Source: Deltaproteobacteria bacterium
Lineage (GTDB): Bacteria > Desulfobacterota > Desulfomonilia > UBA1062
Assembly: GCA_021372395.1 (NCBI GenBank)
Contig: JAJFUP010000101.1
Span: forward strand, 1-40,420
Direction: 5' to 3'
Length of the DNA: 40,420 nt
Positions 9,268 through 18,120 of the stretch are shown one piece after another (within the stretch, counting starts at the first letter, position 1; each line of letters begins with the position of its first letter). The notes beneath the pieces are model-generated. The model did not search any database. It was not told the DNA's origin and was given only the letters and a program-made list of their open reading frames with translations. The translations under genes were made by a program, and so were the position numbers.

Positions 9268-10718
9268 CAATCCGACTCCAGAAATTTTCTGATCTCGGGT
9301 ATCATGACGAATTCCGACTCCACCATCTCCTTTTCCTGGAGAGAGAAGTGCACCGTTGCCCGGGCATGGGTGATCTTTCTGGATAACGGGCCGATGTCGA
9401 CGCTGGTTCCTTCGTTTATGATCCCCTCGATGTAGATGTTGCCCGCATAGGTCTTGTTGATCTTCTCCGTGATGTCCATGATCTGAGATTCGTGCTGGGC
9501 CAGGGTCGCTCCGATACTCTCGATGGTATCGAGTATCTTGTTGTAGAGGTTTTCCTGCTGCTGATTCATCTGCCCCATTGCCTTGAGGGTCCTGAGCTTC
9601 GAAAGAGAGGACTGGAGCTTGAGGAAGTCGTCGACCTTCCGGATGATCTCATCTTTGAGTCGCGAGCGTTCCTTGTTGAGCACCGGGCTGTGGCCGATGC
9701 TGAGATTCGTCGTTGCGGCAGAGGTCTCATACCCGATGGTGGGGCAGTAGATCCAGCGCTCCGAGGAGACGCTGCTCGTGTCTATCCACCCGTTCTGGTT
9801 TTTTACCGCCACGGGGCCCTCGGCAGATACCACGCTGTTGCGGATGTAGTCATCCACCAGGATGCCTCCGCCTGCCTTCACCTGGGCATCCTGGATGAAG
9901 CGGACGCGGATGTTCCCCTCTGCGGTGATGGTGCCGGTATCCTGGCCCAGGATGCCGCCTGCGATCCTGATGTTGCCCTTTGCGTTCAGCACCACCCGGC
10001 CCACGCTCATGGCAATGGTGATGTTCTCGCCTGCATGGATCTCGTAGCCGTCACCCACCTCTCCGTTGACCACGACAGACCCGTTGAACCGGATATTGCC
10101 GACATTCGCGTCCACCGTGTCCACCACGTAGACGGGGTCCACGATGATGGTGTTGTCCACCCAGGTGACCATGCCGTCGAGGGCAGAAAAAAGCCGGGAG
10201 TGGTCGGCCGATAAGGTCACATTCTGTCCCGGGGGCAGCTTTGACGGCGCCCCCGGCTTTCCGGGTATCTCCTCGCCCTTGACGGTCATGCCGCTCGCAC
10301 CCATCTCGGGGGGGATGACCTCGCAGAGGGTGTCCCCCTTCTTCACGTTCTGGATGAGGTTCAGGTCCCTGATGTTCACCCTGCCCGATGCGTCCTCCTG
10401 CAGCCTCGCCCGGGGGCCTTCGGTACTGAAGGAGAACTTGACGTAGCCGTCCCTGCCCTGGGAAGGCTCGGTCCCGCGTGCAATGGTCGCCCACGTGCCG
10501 GTGATCTTCTCCCGAACGATCTGCTCCACCACCTCGGGGAGGATGCCGTAGGTTATGCCTTCAGCCTGAAGGGCCGCCAGGAGGTCCTCGGTATTCAGTG
10601 CAGGAATTTCTTCCCCTGTGGGGACGATCCTCACGTCTGCTGCAAGGCCTCCCTTCGTGATGATGAACTCGATGCGAAAATCTTTCTCCACAGATTGACG
10701 GTTCGGATTGCAAGACAC
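9267..10718 (-). CDS. FapA family protein (DUF342)
   Basis: 483-residue DUF342/FapA protein. The N-terminal part (about 1-150) is the variable FapA_N region. A central beta-helix-like segment (about 150-330) is rich in G-N-I/V repeats such as VGNIRFNGSVVVNGEVGDG and AKGNIRIAGGILG. The C-terminal part (about 350-430) is a helical coiled-coil region (ERSRLKDEIIRKVDDFLKLQ). The family includes polar-flagellum assembly and cell-surface-signalling proteins, but no flagellar genes occur here. The GTG start at 10718 lacks a strong Shine-Dalgarno; an internal GTG at codon 10 is an alternative. It is translationally coupled to the pentapeptide gene. Confidence 0.85.
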   Translation of the reverse strand: MSCNPNRQSVEKDFRIEFIITKGGLAADVRIVPTGEEIPALNTEDLLAALQAEGITYGILPEVVEQIVREKITGTWATIARGTEPSQGRDGYVKFSFSTEGPRARLQEDASGRVNIRDLNLIQNVKKGDTLCEVIPPEMGASGMTVKGEEIPGKPGAPSKLPPGQNVTLSADHSRLFSALDGMVTWVDNTIIVDPVYVVDTVDANVGNIRFNGSVVVNGEVGDGYEIHAGENITIAMSVGRVVLNAKGNIRIAGGILGQDTGTITAEGNIRVRFIQDAQVKAGGGILVDDYIRNSVVSAEGPVAVKNQNGWIDTSSVSSERWIYCPTIGYETSAATTNLSIGHSPVLNKERSRLKDEIIRKVDDFLKLQSSLSKLRTLKAMGQMNQQQENLYNKILDTIESIGATLAQHESQIMDITEKINKTYAGNIYIEGIINEGTSVDIGPLSRKITHARATVHFSLQEKEMVESEFVMIPEIRKFLESD

Positions 10719-10869
10719 AAAACTTTACACATTCCGGAGCATTTCCGCGTCGCGGTCACAGCAGGGGATGAAACGGGCTGATGTCTGATATGAGGAGTCT
10801 TTTTCCTTGACTCGCGACCGTCCCTTACGTACTCCTGAGCAAAAGGTTTTTTTGACAGGCGGAGGAGAC

Positions 10870-11529
10870 ATGGATGTATCTCAGATCGATGCCCTTGAGG
10901 TGAAAGGGTTCCTCGATGCAGGCGAGGGAATGAAACTCTATGAACTCGCGCTGGGAGCGAGCAGGCTCGGCCCCATCCTCGAGATCGGAGGCTACTGCGG
11001 GAAGTCGACCCTCTACCTCGGCCTTGCATGCAGGGAGACCGGCGGGGTCCTCTATTCCATCGATCATCACCGGGGGTCCGAGGAGCAGCAGCCAGGCCAG
11101 GAATACTTCGATCCGGAGCTCTACGACGAGACCGAGGGGAGGGTGGACACCTTCCGGTTGTTCCGCAGGACCATCGAGGGTGCAGGCCTCCTCGATACCG
11201 TGGTCCCCATTGTGGCGTCCTCAGCACTTGCCGGCCGCATGTGGTGCACGCCGCTGAGCATGGTGTTCATCGACGGCGGGCATGCCTATGCGTCCGCGTT
11301 TGCAGACTACACCTCATGGTCGCCCCACATCGTCCCGGGGGGCATCCTTGCGATCCACGACCTGTTCTGCGACCCGGCAAAGGGCGGTCAGGCGCCGTAC
11401 TTTGTCTACAAGCTGGCCCTTGCGTCAGGGCTCTATGCAGAGATGCCCATGGTCGGGACGCTCGGGATCCTGCGGCGGCTTGCCGTCGGAGAAGTGCCCG
11501 AAGAGATCCGCTCAAGACGCGACTGGTAG
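10870..11529 (+). CDS. Class I SAM-dependent methyltransferase (Methyltransf_24-like)
   Basis: 219 residues from the ATG at 10870, chosen because GGAGGAG stands just upstream; an in-frame ATG-less extension to 10807 lacks a ribosome site. The SAM-binding motif I is ILEIGGYCGKSTLYLG (about residues 36-51). SIDHHRG follows as the acidic end of strand 2, and MVFIDGGHAY is the later aspartate motif typical of the family that includes cephalosporin hydroxylase-like and O-methyltransferases. The substrate is unknown. Its 3' end overlaps the 3' end of the convergent radical SAM gene by 18 bp, which suggests a long-standing association with that cluster. Confidence 0.85.
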   Translation: MDVSQIDALEVKGFLDAGEGMKLYELALGASRLGPILEIGGYCGKSTLYLGLACRETGGVLYSIDHHRGSEEQQPGQEYFDPELYDETEGRVDTFRLFRRTIEGAGLLDTVVPIVASSALAGRMWCTPLSMVFIDGGHAYASAFADYTSWSPHIVPGGILAIHDLFCDPAKGGQAPYFVYKLALASGLYAEMPMVGTLGILRRLAVGEVPEEIRSRRDW

Positions 11530-13104
11530 CCTGTCGATGGCCCGGTTGTGTGTCCAGTGGTACTGCAGGGTACCGCCGTTGAGCTCGTGCCTGAGAAAGC
11601 CCGCATCGAAGAAGCTTCTGATCACCTTGAGGGTGAAGGCCTTATCGGTGAGCGTCCTGTCGGCGATGGAAGCCGAAAGCAGCTCTACCGGGTCCAAGCC
11701 GTCCTTCGGCGTGCAGCAGGTCTCCTCAATGATGTCTTCGGACAGGACCTTGTAGACGAGGTTCATCTTCCGGCGGCCCAGCACGAGAAGGTACTCGTGA
11801 TCGGTGCAGGTGCCTTCCTGGACCCGTCTCTCCGTGTCCTCCCAGAGCTCGGTATGCATCCGGTCGTACTTGGCCACGAACGAGATCATCTCCTCCGGGG
11901 AAAGCTTCGAGGTTCTCACCACCGGACGGTTGGCGTCGTACTGCTTCCAGTCGTCGGTCAGGATGGTAAGGTCGTAGTTCTCGATCTCCTCTCTGGCCGT
12001 TGTGCCGGGGAAGGGGGCGAAGAAGTGGTAGCCGTACGAGATGTCCAAATCCTGAGCGAACCGGGACGTTTCCTCGAGTATCTCGGGTGAGTCTCCGGGC
12101 AGGCCCACCATGAAGGAGGCATGCGTGAGTATACCCGCATCCTTGCAGCACGCAACCGCCTTGCGAACCTGGTCTAAGGTGATGCCCTTCCTGACCCTTT
12201 TGAGCGTCTCGGGGTTGCCGGATTCGATGCCGAAGCTCACGCAGTCGCAGCCCGCATCCCTCATGACGGCAAGCATCTCTGAGTCCACGGTATTCACACG
12301 GGCAAAGGCGGTCCATCCGAAATTCACGTCTCTTCGCTTGATCTCTCCGCAGAGCTCTCTGACCCGCTCCTTGTTCGCCGTGAAGAGGTCGTCTGCGACG
12401 TTGATCCTGGTGAAACCCAGAGAGATGATGTGCTCGATCTCGTCCACCACAAGGGAGGCTTTTCTGAAGCGTCCCTTGTAGCCCACCATGCGCCTGCCGA
12501 GGCAGAAGATGCACTTGTTGGGGCACCCCCTGCTCGTGATGATGCTCACGGGATAGCCGAGCGCCTGGTAGCGGGAGATGGGCAGCAGGTGCCTGGCGGG
12601 AAGCGGCAGGCTGTCCAGGTCTTCTATGAGCTCCCTTTGATCGGTTGTCACGATCTCGTCACCATCACGGAAGGCGATGCCCTTGATGCTGCTCCATGCG
12701 TCCTTGTCCTTGATCACAGGGGCGAGCTCCAGCAGGGTCTGTTCTCCCTCGCCCACCACGATGAGGTCGAGCTCGGGGAGCACCCGGAAGGACCCTTCGA
12801 TGTCGAAGGACACGTGAGGTCCGCCCATCATGGTGATGAGGGAGGGCCGGTACTGCTTCGCATCCCGCAGGATACGGGCTGCATCGGGGAAGTTCATGGT
12901 TACGGGCCCGGCGCCAACCACATCCGGTTTGAAGGCATCGAGGGCGGCATGGAGCTTCTCGGGTGAATACTTGCTCACGATGTAGTCGAAGATGCGCACC
13001 GTTGCTCCTGCAGCCTCGCAAGCAGCCGCGGCGTATGTGAGCCCGAGCGGTGGTGAGGGCGCCTCTTCCAGGGGATATGGTGTGGCGATGAACGCGATTC
13101 TCAT
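11512..13104 (-). CDS. B12-binding-domain radical SAM protein
   Basis: 530 residues. The N-terminal Rossmann-like cobalamin-binding domain (about 1-140, starting MRIAFIATPYPLEEAPSPPLG) lacks the DxHxxG base-off motif: the equivalent stretch reads VGAGPVTMN. The radical SAM core (about 180-400) carries the cluster motif C194-x3-C198-x2-C201 (CPNKCIFC). A C-terminal extension of about 110 residues follows. Enzymes of this class methylate or rearrange unactivated carbons, or act in tetrapyrrole and lipid modification (BchE- and HpnP/HpnJ-like architecture). It is the last gene of a five-gene minus-strand operon with a glycosyltransferase, methyltransferase, barrel protein and acyltransferase. 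The substrate is not evident. Confidence 0.88.
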   Translation of the reverse strand: MRIAFIATPYPLEEAPSPPLGLTYAAAACEAAGATVRIFDYIVSKYSPEKLHAALDAFKPDVVGAGPVTMNFPDAARILRDAKQYRPSLITMMGGPHVSFDIEGSFRVLPELDLIVVGEGEQTLLELAPVIKDKDAWSSIKGIAFRDGDEIVTTDQRELIEDLDSLPLPARHLLPISRYQALGYPVSIITSRGCPNKCIFCLGRRMVGYKGRFRKASLVVDEIEHIISLGFTRINVADDLFTANKERVRELCGEIKRRDVNFGWTAFARVNTVDSEMLAVMRDAGCDCVSFGIESGNPETLKRVRKGITLDQVRKAVACCKDAGILTHASFMVGLPGDSPEILEETSRFAQDLDISYGYHFFAPFPGTTAREEIENYDLTILTDDWKQYDANRPVVRTSKLSPEEMISFVAKYDRMHTELWEDTERRVQEGTCTDHEYLLVLGRRKMNLVYKVLSEDIIEETCCTPKDGLDPVELLSASIADRTLTDKAFTLKVIRSFFDAGFLRHELNGGTLQYHWTHNRAIDRLPVAS

Positions 13105-13114
13105 GGGGGGTCCT

Positions 13115-13837
13115 TTAATTGCCTTTTCCGGGAAAGAATACGGATTTCAGCCATCCCGCAAACGTGTTGTCCTTGAGCATGTCCTTGTCAATCCCGATGA
13201 TGTCCGATTCGAGCTTTTCGGGATCCATGAACCACTCTGCCCGTGTCCTCATCGGGAGGTCGGGATCGAGCTCTCTGATCACCCTGGCAGGGTTGCCCGC
13301 GACGATCGAGTTTGCAGGGATGTCCCTGGGGACCACGGATCCTGCGCCGATGATGCTGTTGTCGCCGATGCGCACACCCTTGCAGACGATGGCGCTGTCT
13401 CCTATCCAGACATTGTTGCCTATCCGCACCGGCGCGCTGCTGCCGATGTAGTCGAGCCGGTCATAGATCCCGTGCCAGTCCGAGTCGGTTATGTAGACGC
13501 TGCTGGCCATCATGCAGCTGTCGCCGATGGTGATTTCGGTGGCGGCGCTGATCCTCACGCCGGGGCAGATCAGGCAGTATTTTCCGATGCTGATGAACCC
13601 CTCGCCTTGGGTGCGGCCCCACACGGTGAGCCTCACCCGGTGGTCCGGGGTGGTGATCACGTTGGCAAAGTCTCCCAGGTCGATGGGCCAGCCGAAGACC
13701 TGGACGTGCCAGGGCTTCATAAAGGTGCACCCCTTGCCCAGGTGCCTGAACTGGGGCTTCAGGAAGTGCTGCGCGTACCACTCGCGGAACGTAAGGTCGA
13801 GCCTCTTGATGTAGTAGGGCCGGTAGTCCTTTCTCAA
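13115..13837 (-). CDS. Hexapeptide-repeat acyltransferase
   Basis: 240 residues with a left-handed beta-helix of imperfect hexapeptides at about residues 85-195 ([36 protein letters not shown]). It ends with [24 protein letters not shown], the hallmark of the LacA/CysE/WbbJ acetyltransferase group. A likely catalytic histidine is in SDWHGIYD. The start is a TTG at 13837, five bases after the preceding gene's stop, with AGGA upstream. In this operon it probably O- or N-acylates the glycan or lipid product; the acyl donor and acceptor are unknown. Confidence 0.85.
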   Translation of the reverse strand: MRKDYRPYYIKRLDLTFREWYAQHFLKPQFRHLGKGCTFMKPWHVQVFGWPIDLGDFANVITTPDHRVRLTVWGRTQGEGFISIGKYCLICPGVRISAATEITIGDSCMMASSVYITDSDWHGIYDRLDYIGSSAPVRIGNNVWIGDSAIVCKGVRIGDNSIIGAGSVVPRDIPANSIVAGNPARVIRELDPDLPMRTRAEWFMDPEKLESDIIGIDKDMLKDNTFAGWLKSVFFPGKGN

Positions 13838-13841
13838 GGTG

Positions 13842-14969
13842 CTAGATCCTCATGTCCTTCGCGTCTGAATAGAATGCGTCCCTGATGTTGAAAACCGGGT
13901 GATACTTCTTGAGGAACCGGTACATGTGTGGTCTTGTCTTCTCGCCCACCTCCCAGAAGGAATGGTTGAAGAGCTGGGATGCAGGGGTGATGTGATAGAC
14001 GGCGTCGGCGGCCATCATCACCGCGGCGTTCGTCCAGGCGAGTTTCTCCTCTGTCCAGATGACCATGTCGGGGAAGGTGAAGCCGCACCAGAAGGTCCCG
14101 TCTTCGTGTCTCTTGTTGACGATCCAACCGAGAACGGTCCTGGCTTTTTCGTACTCGCCCATGGCAGCGAGCGTCAGGATGAGCTCCGAGGTCTCGGCGA
14201 TGGTCACCCACGGGTTGTCGGACACGCACCTCGTGCCGAGCCCTTCCACCATGAATCTGTTCCAGGAGCGATCCAGCCTCTTCTTTGCCTCCGCTCCCGT
14301 AATGGTGCCGCAGAGCACCGGGTAGAACCAGTCCATGGAGTAGCGGGACTTGGTCTTGTCGAAGAGGTGGGGGCGGTACCGGATGGCATCCCCGAGCCTC
14401 ATGAGGGCCTCCTGCCACGAAGGCTTGCTCTCGCCCAGGAGCAGTGCCAGGACCAGGGCGCATTTCAGGCTCATGAAGATGGAGCTGCACGCGGTGAGCA
14501 GGGCCACCGGATCCACCTGGCCGTGGGGGTTCTTGGCCCAGTAGATTTCGCCTCCCGGGGCCTGCAGGGAGGTCGTGAAGTCCATGGCCTTGCACACGGT
14601 GGGCCAGATGTGCTCGAGGAACGGCCTGTCCTGGGTGATGAGGTAGTGGTGAAAGACACCCACCGCGATGTAGGACGCCATGTTGGATTCCCTCGTGAGG
14701 TCCTCGGGCTTACCGTCACGGTAGGCCGAATACCAGCCTCCGTCCTCGAGCTGGGTTGATGCCAGCCATGCGAAGGCATTCCTCGCCTCTTCGTGGTATC
14801 CACCGATGGTGAGCCCGATGGCTGCCTCCACGTGATCCCACGGGTCTGTCTTCCCTCCCTCATGCCAGGGGATCTCTCCGGTGCTTCGCTGGGTTTTTGC
14901 GATGGATGCGGCAAGCAAATCGATATCTATGGGCAGGGAGAGCTTTGAGGGGGACATGTCACGTTCCAT
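13842..14969 (-). CDS. Alpha/alpha-barrel protein annotated in homologues as prenyltransferase-like
   Basis: 375 residues from the ATG at 14969 (AAAGG about 8 bases upstream; a GTG three codons earlier is possible). It is helical with repeating glycine/aromatic turns: [36 protein letters not shown] and [15 protein letters not shown]. The xDGG(W/F)-type turns resemble terpene cyclase, prenyltransferase-beta and six-hairpin glycosidase barrels. No DXDD or zinc-ligand set could be recognised, so catalysis is uncertain. It overlaps the upstream methyltransferase by 11 bp. From memory, similar proteins are named 'prenyltransferase' without biochemical support. In context it may bind or process a polyprenyl or oligosaccharide substrate. 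Confidence 0.6.
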   Translation of the reverse strand: MERDMSPSKLSLPIDIDLLAASIAKTQRSTGEIPWHEGGKTDPWDHVEAAIGLTIGGYHEEARNAFAWLASTQLEDGGWYSAYRDGKPEDLTRESNMASYIAVGVFHHYLITQDRPFLEHIWPTVCKAMDFTTSLQAPGGEIYWAKNPHGQVDPVALLTACSSIFMSLKCALVLALLLGESKPSWQEALMRLGDAIRYRPHLFDKTKSRYSMDWFYPVLCGTITGAEAKKRLDRSWNRFMVEGLGTRCVSDNPWVTIAETSELILTLAAMGEYEKARTVLGWIVNKRHEDGTFWCGFTFPDMVIWTEEKLAWTNAAVMMAADAVYHITPASQLFNHSFWEVGEKTRPHMYRFLKKYHPVFNIRDAFYSDAKDMRI

Positions 14970-15684
14970 ACTGATCACCTTTCTTGAGATAGAGTACGAT
15001 GCTCTTGGCTATGAGGGGGTTCAGGAGCCTGTCCAGCGTTCGTGTCAGCAGGGGTTTCTTGATGATGTCCCAGACGAGGAACTTATGATAGAGTTTTACC
15101 ACGGTGGAGTCTTCATTCTTGTGGCCCACCATGCACTTGATCCACCAGTAGGGGCTGTGCAGCGCATGGGCAAGGCCCGTGTCGATGCATTTCACGCCGG
15201 CCTTTTCCAGCAGGGAAATGAGTGCCTTCTTCCGGTAGATCCTGATGTGTCCGCCTTTTTCCATGTGATAGTCTTCGGAGAGAGCCCAGCAGATTCGCTC
15301 GGGCAGATACCGGGGCACGCTCACCACCAGCGATTTGCCCGGCTTGAGCACGCGGATGATCTCGGCCATGGCTTTTTTGTGGTCAGGGATGTGCTCGAGC
15401 ACCTCGGAGCAGATGACGATGTCAAACGACCCATCGTCGAAGGGCAGGCGCGTGATGTCGCTTACGAGCACGAGCGAGCCCCCCCCGCCGTCTTCGCCTT
15501 TATGGCGCATGATCTTCATGGTGTTGTGGGCCTTGAGCGCATCGGCCTTGCTGAGGTCGAAGCCCACGACGTGCACGCCTCTGGAGCGGAAGGCCTGACT
15601 CAGGTGTCTGCCGCCGCCGCATCCTGCGTCGAGAACCCGGGTGCCGGGCTTGAGGTCGAGCCTCTTGAAATCAACCGTGAGCAA
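14959..15684 (-). CDS. Class I SAM-dependent methyltransferase (Methyltransf_11/UbiE-like)
   Basis: 241 residues. Motif I is VLDAGCGGGRHLS (about residues 17-29), strand 2 ends in VVGFDLSKADAL, and the post-motif FDIVICSEVLEHI(P)D marks the Methyltransf_11 family. The start is TTG at 15684 inside the end of the glycosyltransferase gene (14-bp overlap), supported by GGGAGG six bases upstream. The C-terminal third contains a helical region with no recognised domain. The substrate is likely the glycosylated or lipid product of the operon, by inference. Confidence 0.87.
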   Translation of the reverse strand: MLTVDFKRLDLKPGTRVLDAGCGGGRHLSQAFRSRGVHVVGFDLSKADALKAHNTMKIMRHKGEDGGGGSLVLVSDITRLPFDDGSFDIVICSEVLEHIPDHKKAMAEIIRVLKPGKSLVVSVPRYLPERICWALSEDYHMEKGGHIRIYRKKALISLLEKAGVKCIDTGLAHALHSPYWWIKCMVGHKNEDSTVVKLYHKFLVWDIIKKPLLTRTLDRLLNPLIAKSIVLYLKKGDQYGT

Positions 15685-16966
15685 CGATGGCCTCCCGGTA
15701 TACCTCGACCACCTGTTTCGCGGTGCTGAGCCAGGTGAAGTTTTTCCTCACCCTTTCGTAACCGGCATCGGCAAGCCGGGTCCTCTTGTCCCGGTTGTCC
15801 AGAAGATCGAGGATGGCATGTTCGAGGGCCTTGGCATCTCCTGGCGGGACCAGCACGCCGGCATCGCCCACCACCTCGGGCAGCGCCCCTCCGGTGGTGC
15901 TGATCACCGGGACCTTGCAGGCCATGGCCTCCCCTGCAGGCAGCCCGAATCCCTCGTAGATGGAGGGCACCACGGCGATGGTGGTCAGGGCATAGTATCG
16001 GGCGAACTCGTCGTCCTCGATTCTGCCGGTGAAGGTGATGTAGTCGTGGGCATTCAGCGAGTTCACCAGTTTGTCTATGACGCCGTCGGTCTTGGGCGCA
16101 CCGATGACGGTAAGGTGGACGTCGCGCGTCCTGCGGATACTCGATACGGCCTCGATGAGGAAACGCAGCCCCTTGAGTGGGGTGTCGGCGCTGTTGGTCA
16201 CCATGATGCGGTTCTCGAGCCGTTCCACCTCCGGCATGGGGTGAAAGATATCCGTGTTGATGCCGTTGGCCACGACCCGGAACCGGTCGGCGGGGATGGA
16301 GAAGGCGCGGCCGATGTCGGCCTTGCTCGCTTCGGATACCGTGATGATGTGGGAGAGCTTCCGGGAGACACGGGCCTGCATCCCGAGGAAGGAGTACCAC
16401 CACCTCACCTTGAGCTTCCGCCAGAGGGGCTTCACCGAGGCCACCTCCACATCGCGGTCCACCGTGATGGGGTGGTGGATGGTTGCCACCGTCGGGATGC
16501 CCAGGGCCTTGATGCCGAGGATGCCGTACCCGAGGCACTGGTTGTCGTGGACCACGTCGTAGCGGTGCGCATTGTCCCGCATGAAGGCGAAGTACCGGAT
16601 GGAGTTGGTCAGCGGCTCGGGGAACCCGCCGCTGGACACGCCGAGCCACTCGAGGAGGTTCACGGGAGACTTGAGCTCGGTCAAGCTCGGGACCCGGAAG
16701 AGGTCGTCCGGGTTGTAGAGATCGAGGCTCGGGAGCCTGTGGAGCACGATGTCGTCGTCGATGATCGGGTACGGGGGGCCGGAGACCACCTCCACGTTGT
16801 GTCCCAGGTCTGTGAGCGCCCGGCTCAACCTCTTGATGTACACCCCCTGGCCGCCGCTGGTGGGCTTGCCCCGGTAGGTGTAGAGACAGATGTTGAGCGG
16901 GATGTCTTCGACGATCGTTCGTACCCCTGGTGTGAAAGTCGCCCTTGTCGCAGTCGTGGATGACAT
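15671..16966 (-). CDS. Glycosyltransferase family 4
   Basis: 431 residues with a GT-B fold. The N-terminal acceptor domain starts after about 22 residues at PLNICLYTYRGKPTSGGQGVYI, where the GGxxxY turn is typical of GT4. The C-terminal donor domain carries the E-x7-E motif in YEGFGLPAGEAMA, followed by CKVPVISTTGGALPEVVGDAG. There is no membrane segment, so it is probably a peripheral cytoplasmic enzyme using a nucleotide sugar. It is the first gene of the minus-strand operon down to 11512, with a good sigma-70-like promoter about 75 bp upstream. The ATG at 16966 has no clear ribosome site, so the start is less certain than the rest. Confidence 0.92.
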   Translation of the reverse strand: MSSTTATRATFTPGVRTIVEDIPLNICLYTYRGKPTSGGQGVYIKRLSRALTDLGHNVEVVSGPPYPIIDDDIVLHRLPSLDLYNPDDLFRVPSLTELKSPVNLLEWLGVSSGGFPEPLTNSIRYFAFMRDNAHRYDVVHDNQCLGYGILGIKALGIPTVATIHHPITVDRDVEVASVKPLWRKLKVRWWYSFLGMQARVSRKLSHIITVSEASKADIGRAFSIPADRFRVVANGINTDIFHPMPEVERLENRIMVTNSADTPLKGLRFLIEAVSSIRRTRDVHLTVIGAPKTDGVIDKLVNSLNAHDYITFTGRIEDDEFARYYALTTIAVVPSIYEGFGLPAGEAMACKVPVISTTGGALPEVVGDAGVLVPPGDAKALEHAILDLLDNRDKRTRLADAGYERVRKNFTWLSTAKQVVEVYREAIVAHG

Positions 16967-17042
16967 GGTATCAGTTTATCCCTCTCTCAAGAAAAATACC
17001 CGAACGTGTCAATCGGCCTGCCGTCCTGTAATGCAAAAAGAT

Positions 17043-17071
17043 ACATTACCAGTAAGACACCAATAAATCAA
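17043..17071 (-). promoter_or_regulatory. Sigma-70-like promoter for the glycosyltransferase operon
   Basis: On the minus strand TTGATT (17066-17071) and TAATGT (17043-17048) are spaced by 17 bp. The -10 lies about 76 bp before the glycosyltransferase ATG at 16966. It is the best promoter match in the 290-bp gap between the anti-sigma stop and this start. Confidence 0.5.
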
Positions 17072-17085
17072 GGAAATATCTCGAT

Positions 17086-17108
17086 CTCATGCCGTATACC
17101 GGCATGAG
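17086..17108 (-). terminator. Hairpin downstream of the sigma/anti-sigma genes
   Basis: A perfect 9-bp stem, CTCATGCCG / CGGCATGAG, with a 5-base loop lies between the anti-sigma stop (17257) and the promoter of the next minus-strand operon. There is no clean U-run after it, so it could be a weak or factor-assisted terminator or an operator for the adjoining promoter 15 bp away. Confidence 0.3.
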
Positions 17109-17256
17109 AAGCCGGTATTCACGGCACAGCATTCACCGGCAGCACTGCCCGTGCGGGCACGTCATCGGGGTGTCGGGTTCTCTTGAACGCGCGAAGACAC
17201 GTAGAGCGCTCCGGGATGGATCCGTAAAAGCAGTGCGCCCTGGCGGCTCTTCCCTG

Positions 17257-17496
17257 TCAGTGACTGGAGAAGAACCGCTGGAGCAGCATCGCCTTGAGCC
17301 GATCCATCGCCTCGGGGCTCACGCAGCAGGGCTGTTCAATCCTTCCGGACAGCTGTATGGTAAGTGAGTAGGTCTTGAAGCACACCCTGCATCTCTCGCA
17401 GAGCTCGATGTGACTGCGCAGCTCGTCCATCAGGTCCTGCGAGATCGTATTTTCCAGGTATTCCTGGAAGAGAGACGAACATATCCTGCAATTCAT
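17257..17496 (-). CDS. Zinc-finger anti-sigma factor (ZAS type, soluble)
   Basis: 79-residue protein with the anti-sigma zinc signature C3-x25-H29-x3-C33-x2-C36 (HIELCERC), plus a further C6. It lacks any transmembrane segment, so it would act as a cytoplasmic anti-sigma, possibly thiol/redox-responsive like RsrA/ChrR-type ZAS proteins; that is inference from cysteine content. Its ATG overlaps the stop of the ECF sigma gene by 4 bp (ATGA), the standard partner arrangement. A second cysteine pair, PCCVS, is near residues 56-60. Confidence 0.85.
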   Translation of the reverse strand: MNCRICSSLFQEYLENTISQDLMDELRSHIELCERCRVCFKTYSLTIQLSGRIEQPCCVSPEAMDRLKAMLLQRFFSSH

Positions 17497-18104
17497 GCAT
17501 CTTCCCCGGAAGGAACAGTGTATTTGCGGAAGTAATCGGAGAGCACATCCCTCAGGATGAGCCTTCCCCTGTGCAACCTGGACTTTACGGCGGGAACGCT
17601 CAGGCTTAAGGCCTGGGCGACCTCCTCGTTGGAGAAACCCTCCACGTCCTTCATTATGACCACCGCCCGCATGGTCTCGGGCAGGGAATCGATAGAGTCC
17701 TTCAGGATATTCCTGCTCTCCTCCGAGAGCAGGATGTCATCCGGCAGGTTCGACCAGTCGTGTTCGAACTCGATGGAGGGTTCCTGGTCGATCTCGTCGC
17801 TCACGGTCTGCTCCGAGAATTTCTTCTCCTTGCGGAGGAATCCGTAGGAGGCGTTCGTTGCGACACGGTAAAGCCAGGTGGAGAAGTACGAGTTGTGCTC
17901 GAGGGTGCCTATCTTGGATATTACGGTGAGGAATACCTCCTGCATGATCTCTTCGGCAGCAGATGCATCACGCGTCAGGTGATAAGCAAGATTGTATATC
18001 TTGTTGGAGTAACGCCTCACTATCTCCTCCATGGCCTTTTCTTCGCCATGCTTCAGAGAGGTTACAAGCATTCCATCGGTGATGTGATCTTTTCTTTTAC
18101 CCAT
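17493..18104 (-). CDS. ECF (RpoE-like) RNA polymerase sigma factor
   Basis: 203 residues. Region 2 occupies about residues 22-95 (MEEIVRRYSNKIYNLAYHLT and TWLYRVATNASYGFLRK). An acidic linker follows, then region 4 at about 133-185 (LPETMRAVVIMKDVEGFSNEEVAQALS and VKSRLHRGR). It starts 16 bp after gcvPB in the same direction and is coupled to the ZAS anti-sigma. The promoter it recognises cannot be told from here. Placement at the end of the glycine-cleavage operon means basal expression may follow glycine metabolism. Confidence 0.93.
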   Translation of the reverse strand: MGKRKDHITDGMLVTSLKHGEEKAMEEIVRRYSNKIYNLAYHLTRDASAAEEIMQEVFLTVISKIGTLEHNSYFSTWLYRVATNASYGFLRKEKKFSEQTVSDEIDQEPSIEFEHDWSNLPDDILLSEESRNILKDSIDSLPETMRAVVIMKDVEGFSNEEVAQALSLSVPAVKSRLHRGRLILRDVLSDYFRKYTVPSGEDA

Positions 18105-18120
18105 TTAGATACCCGTCTTC

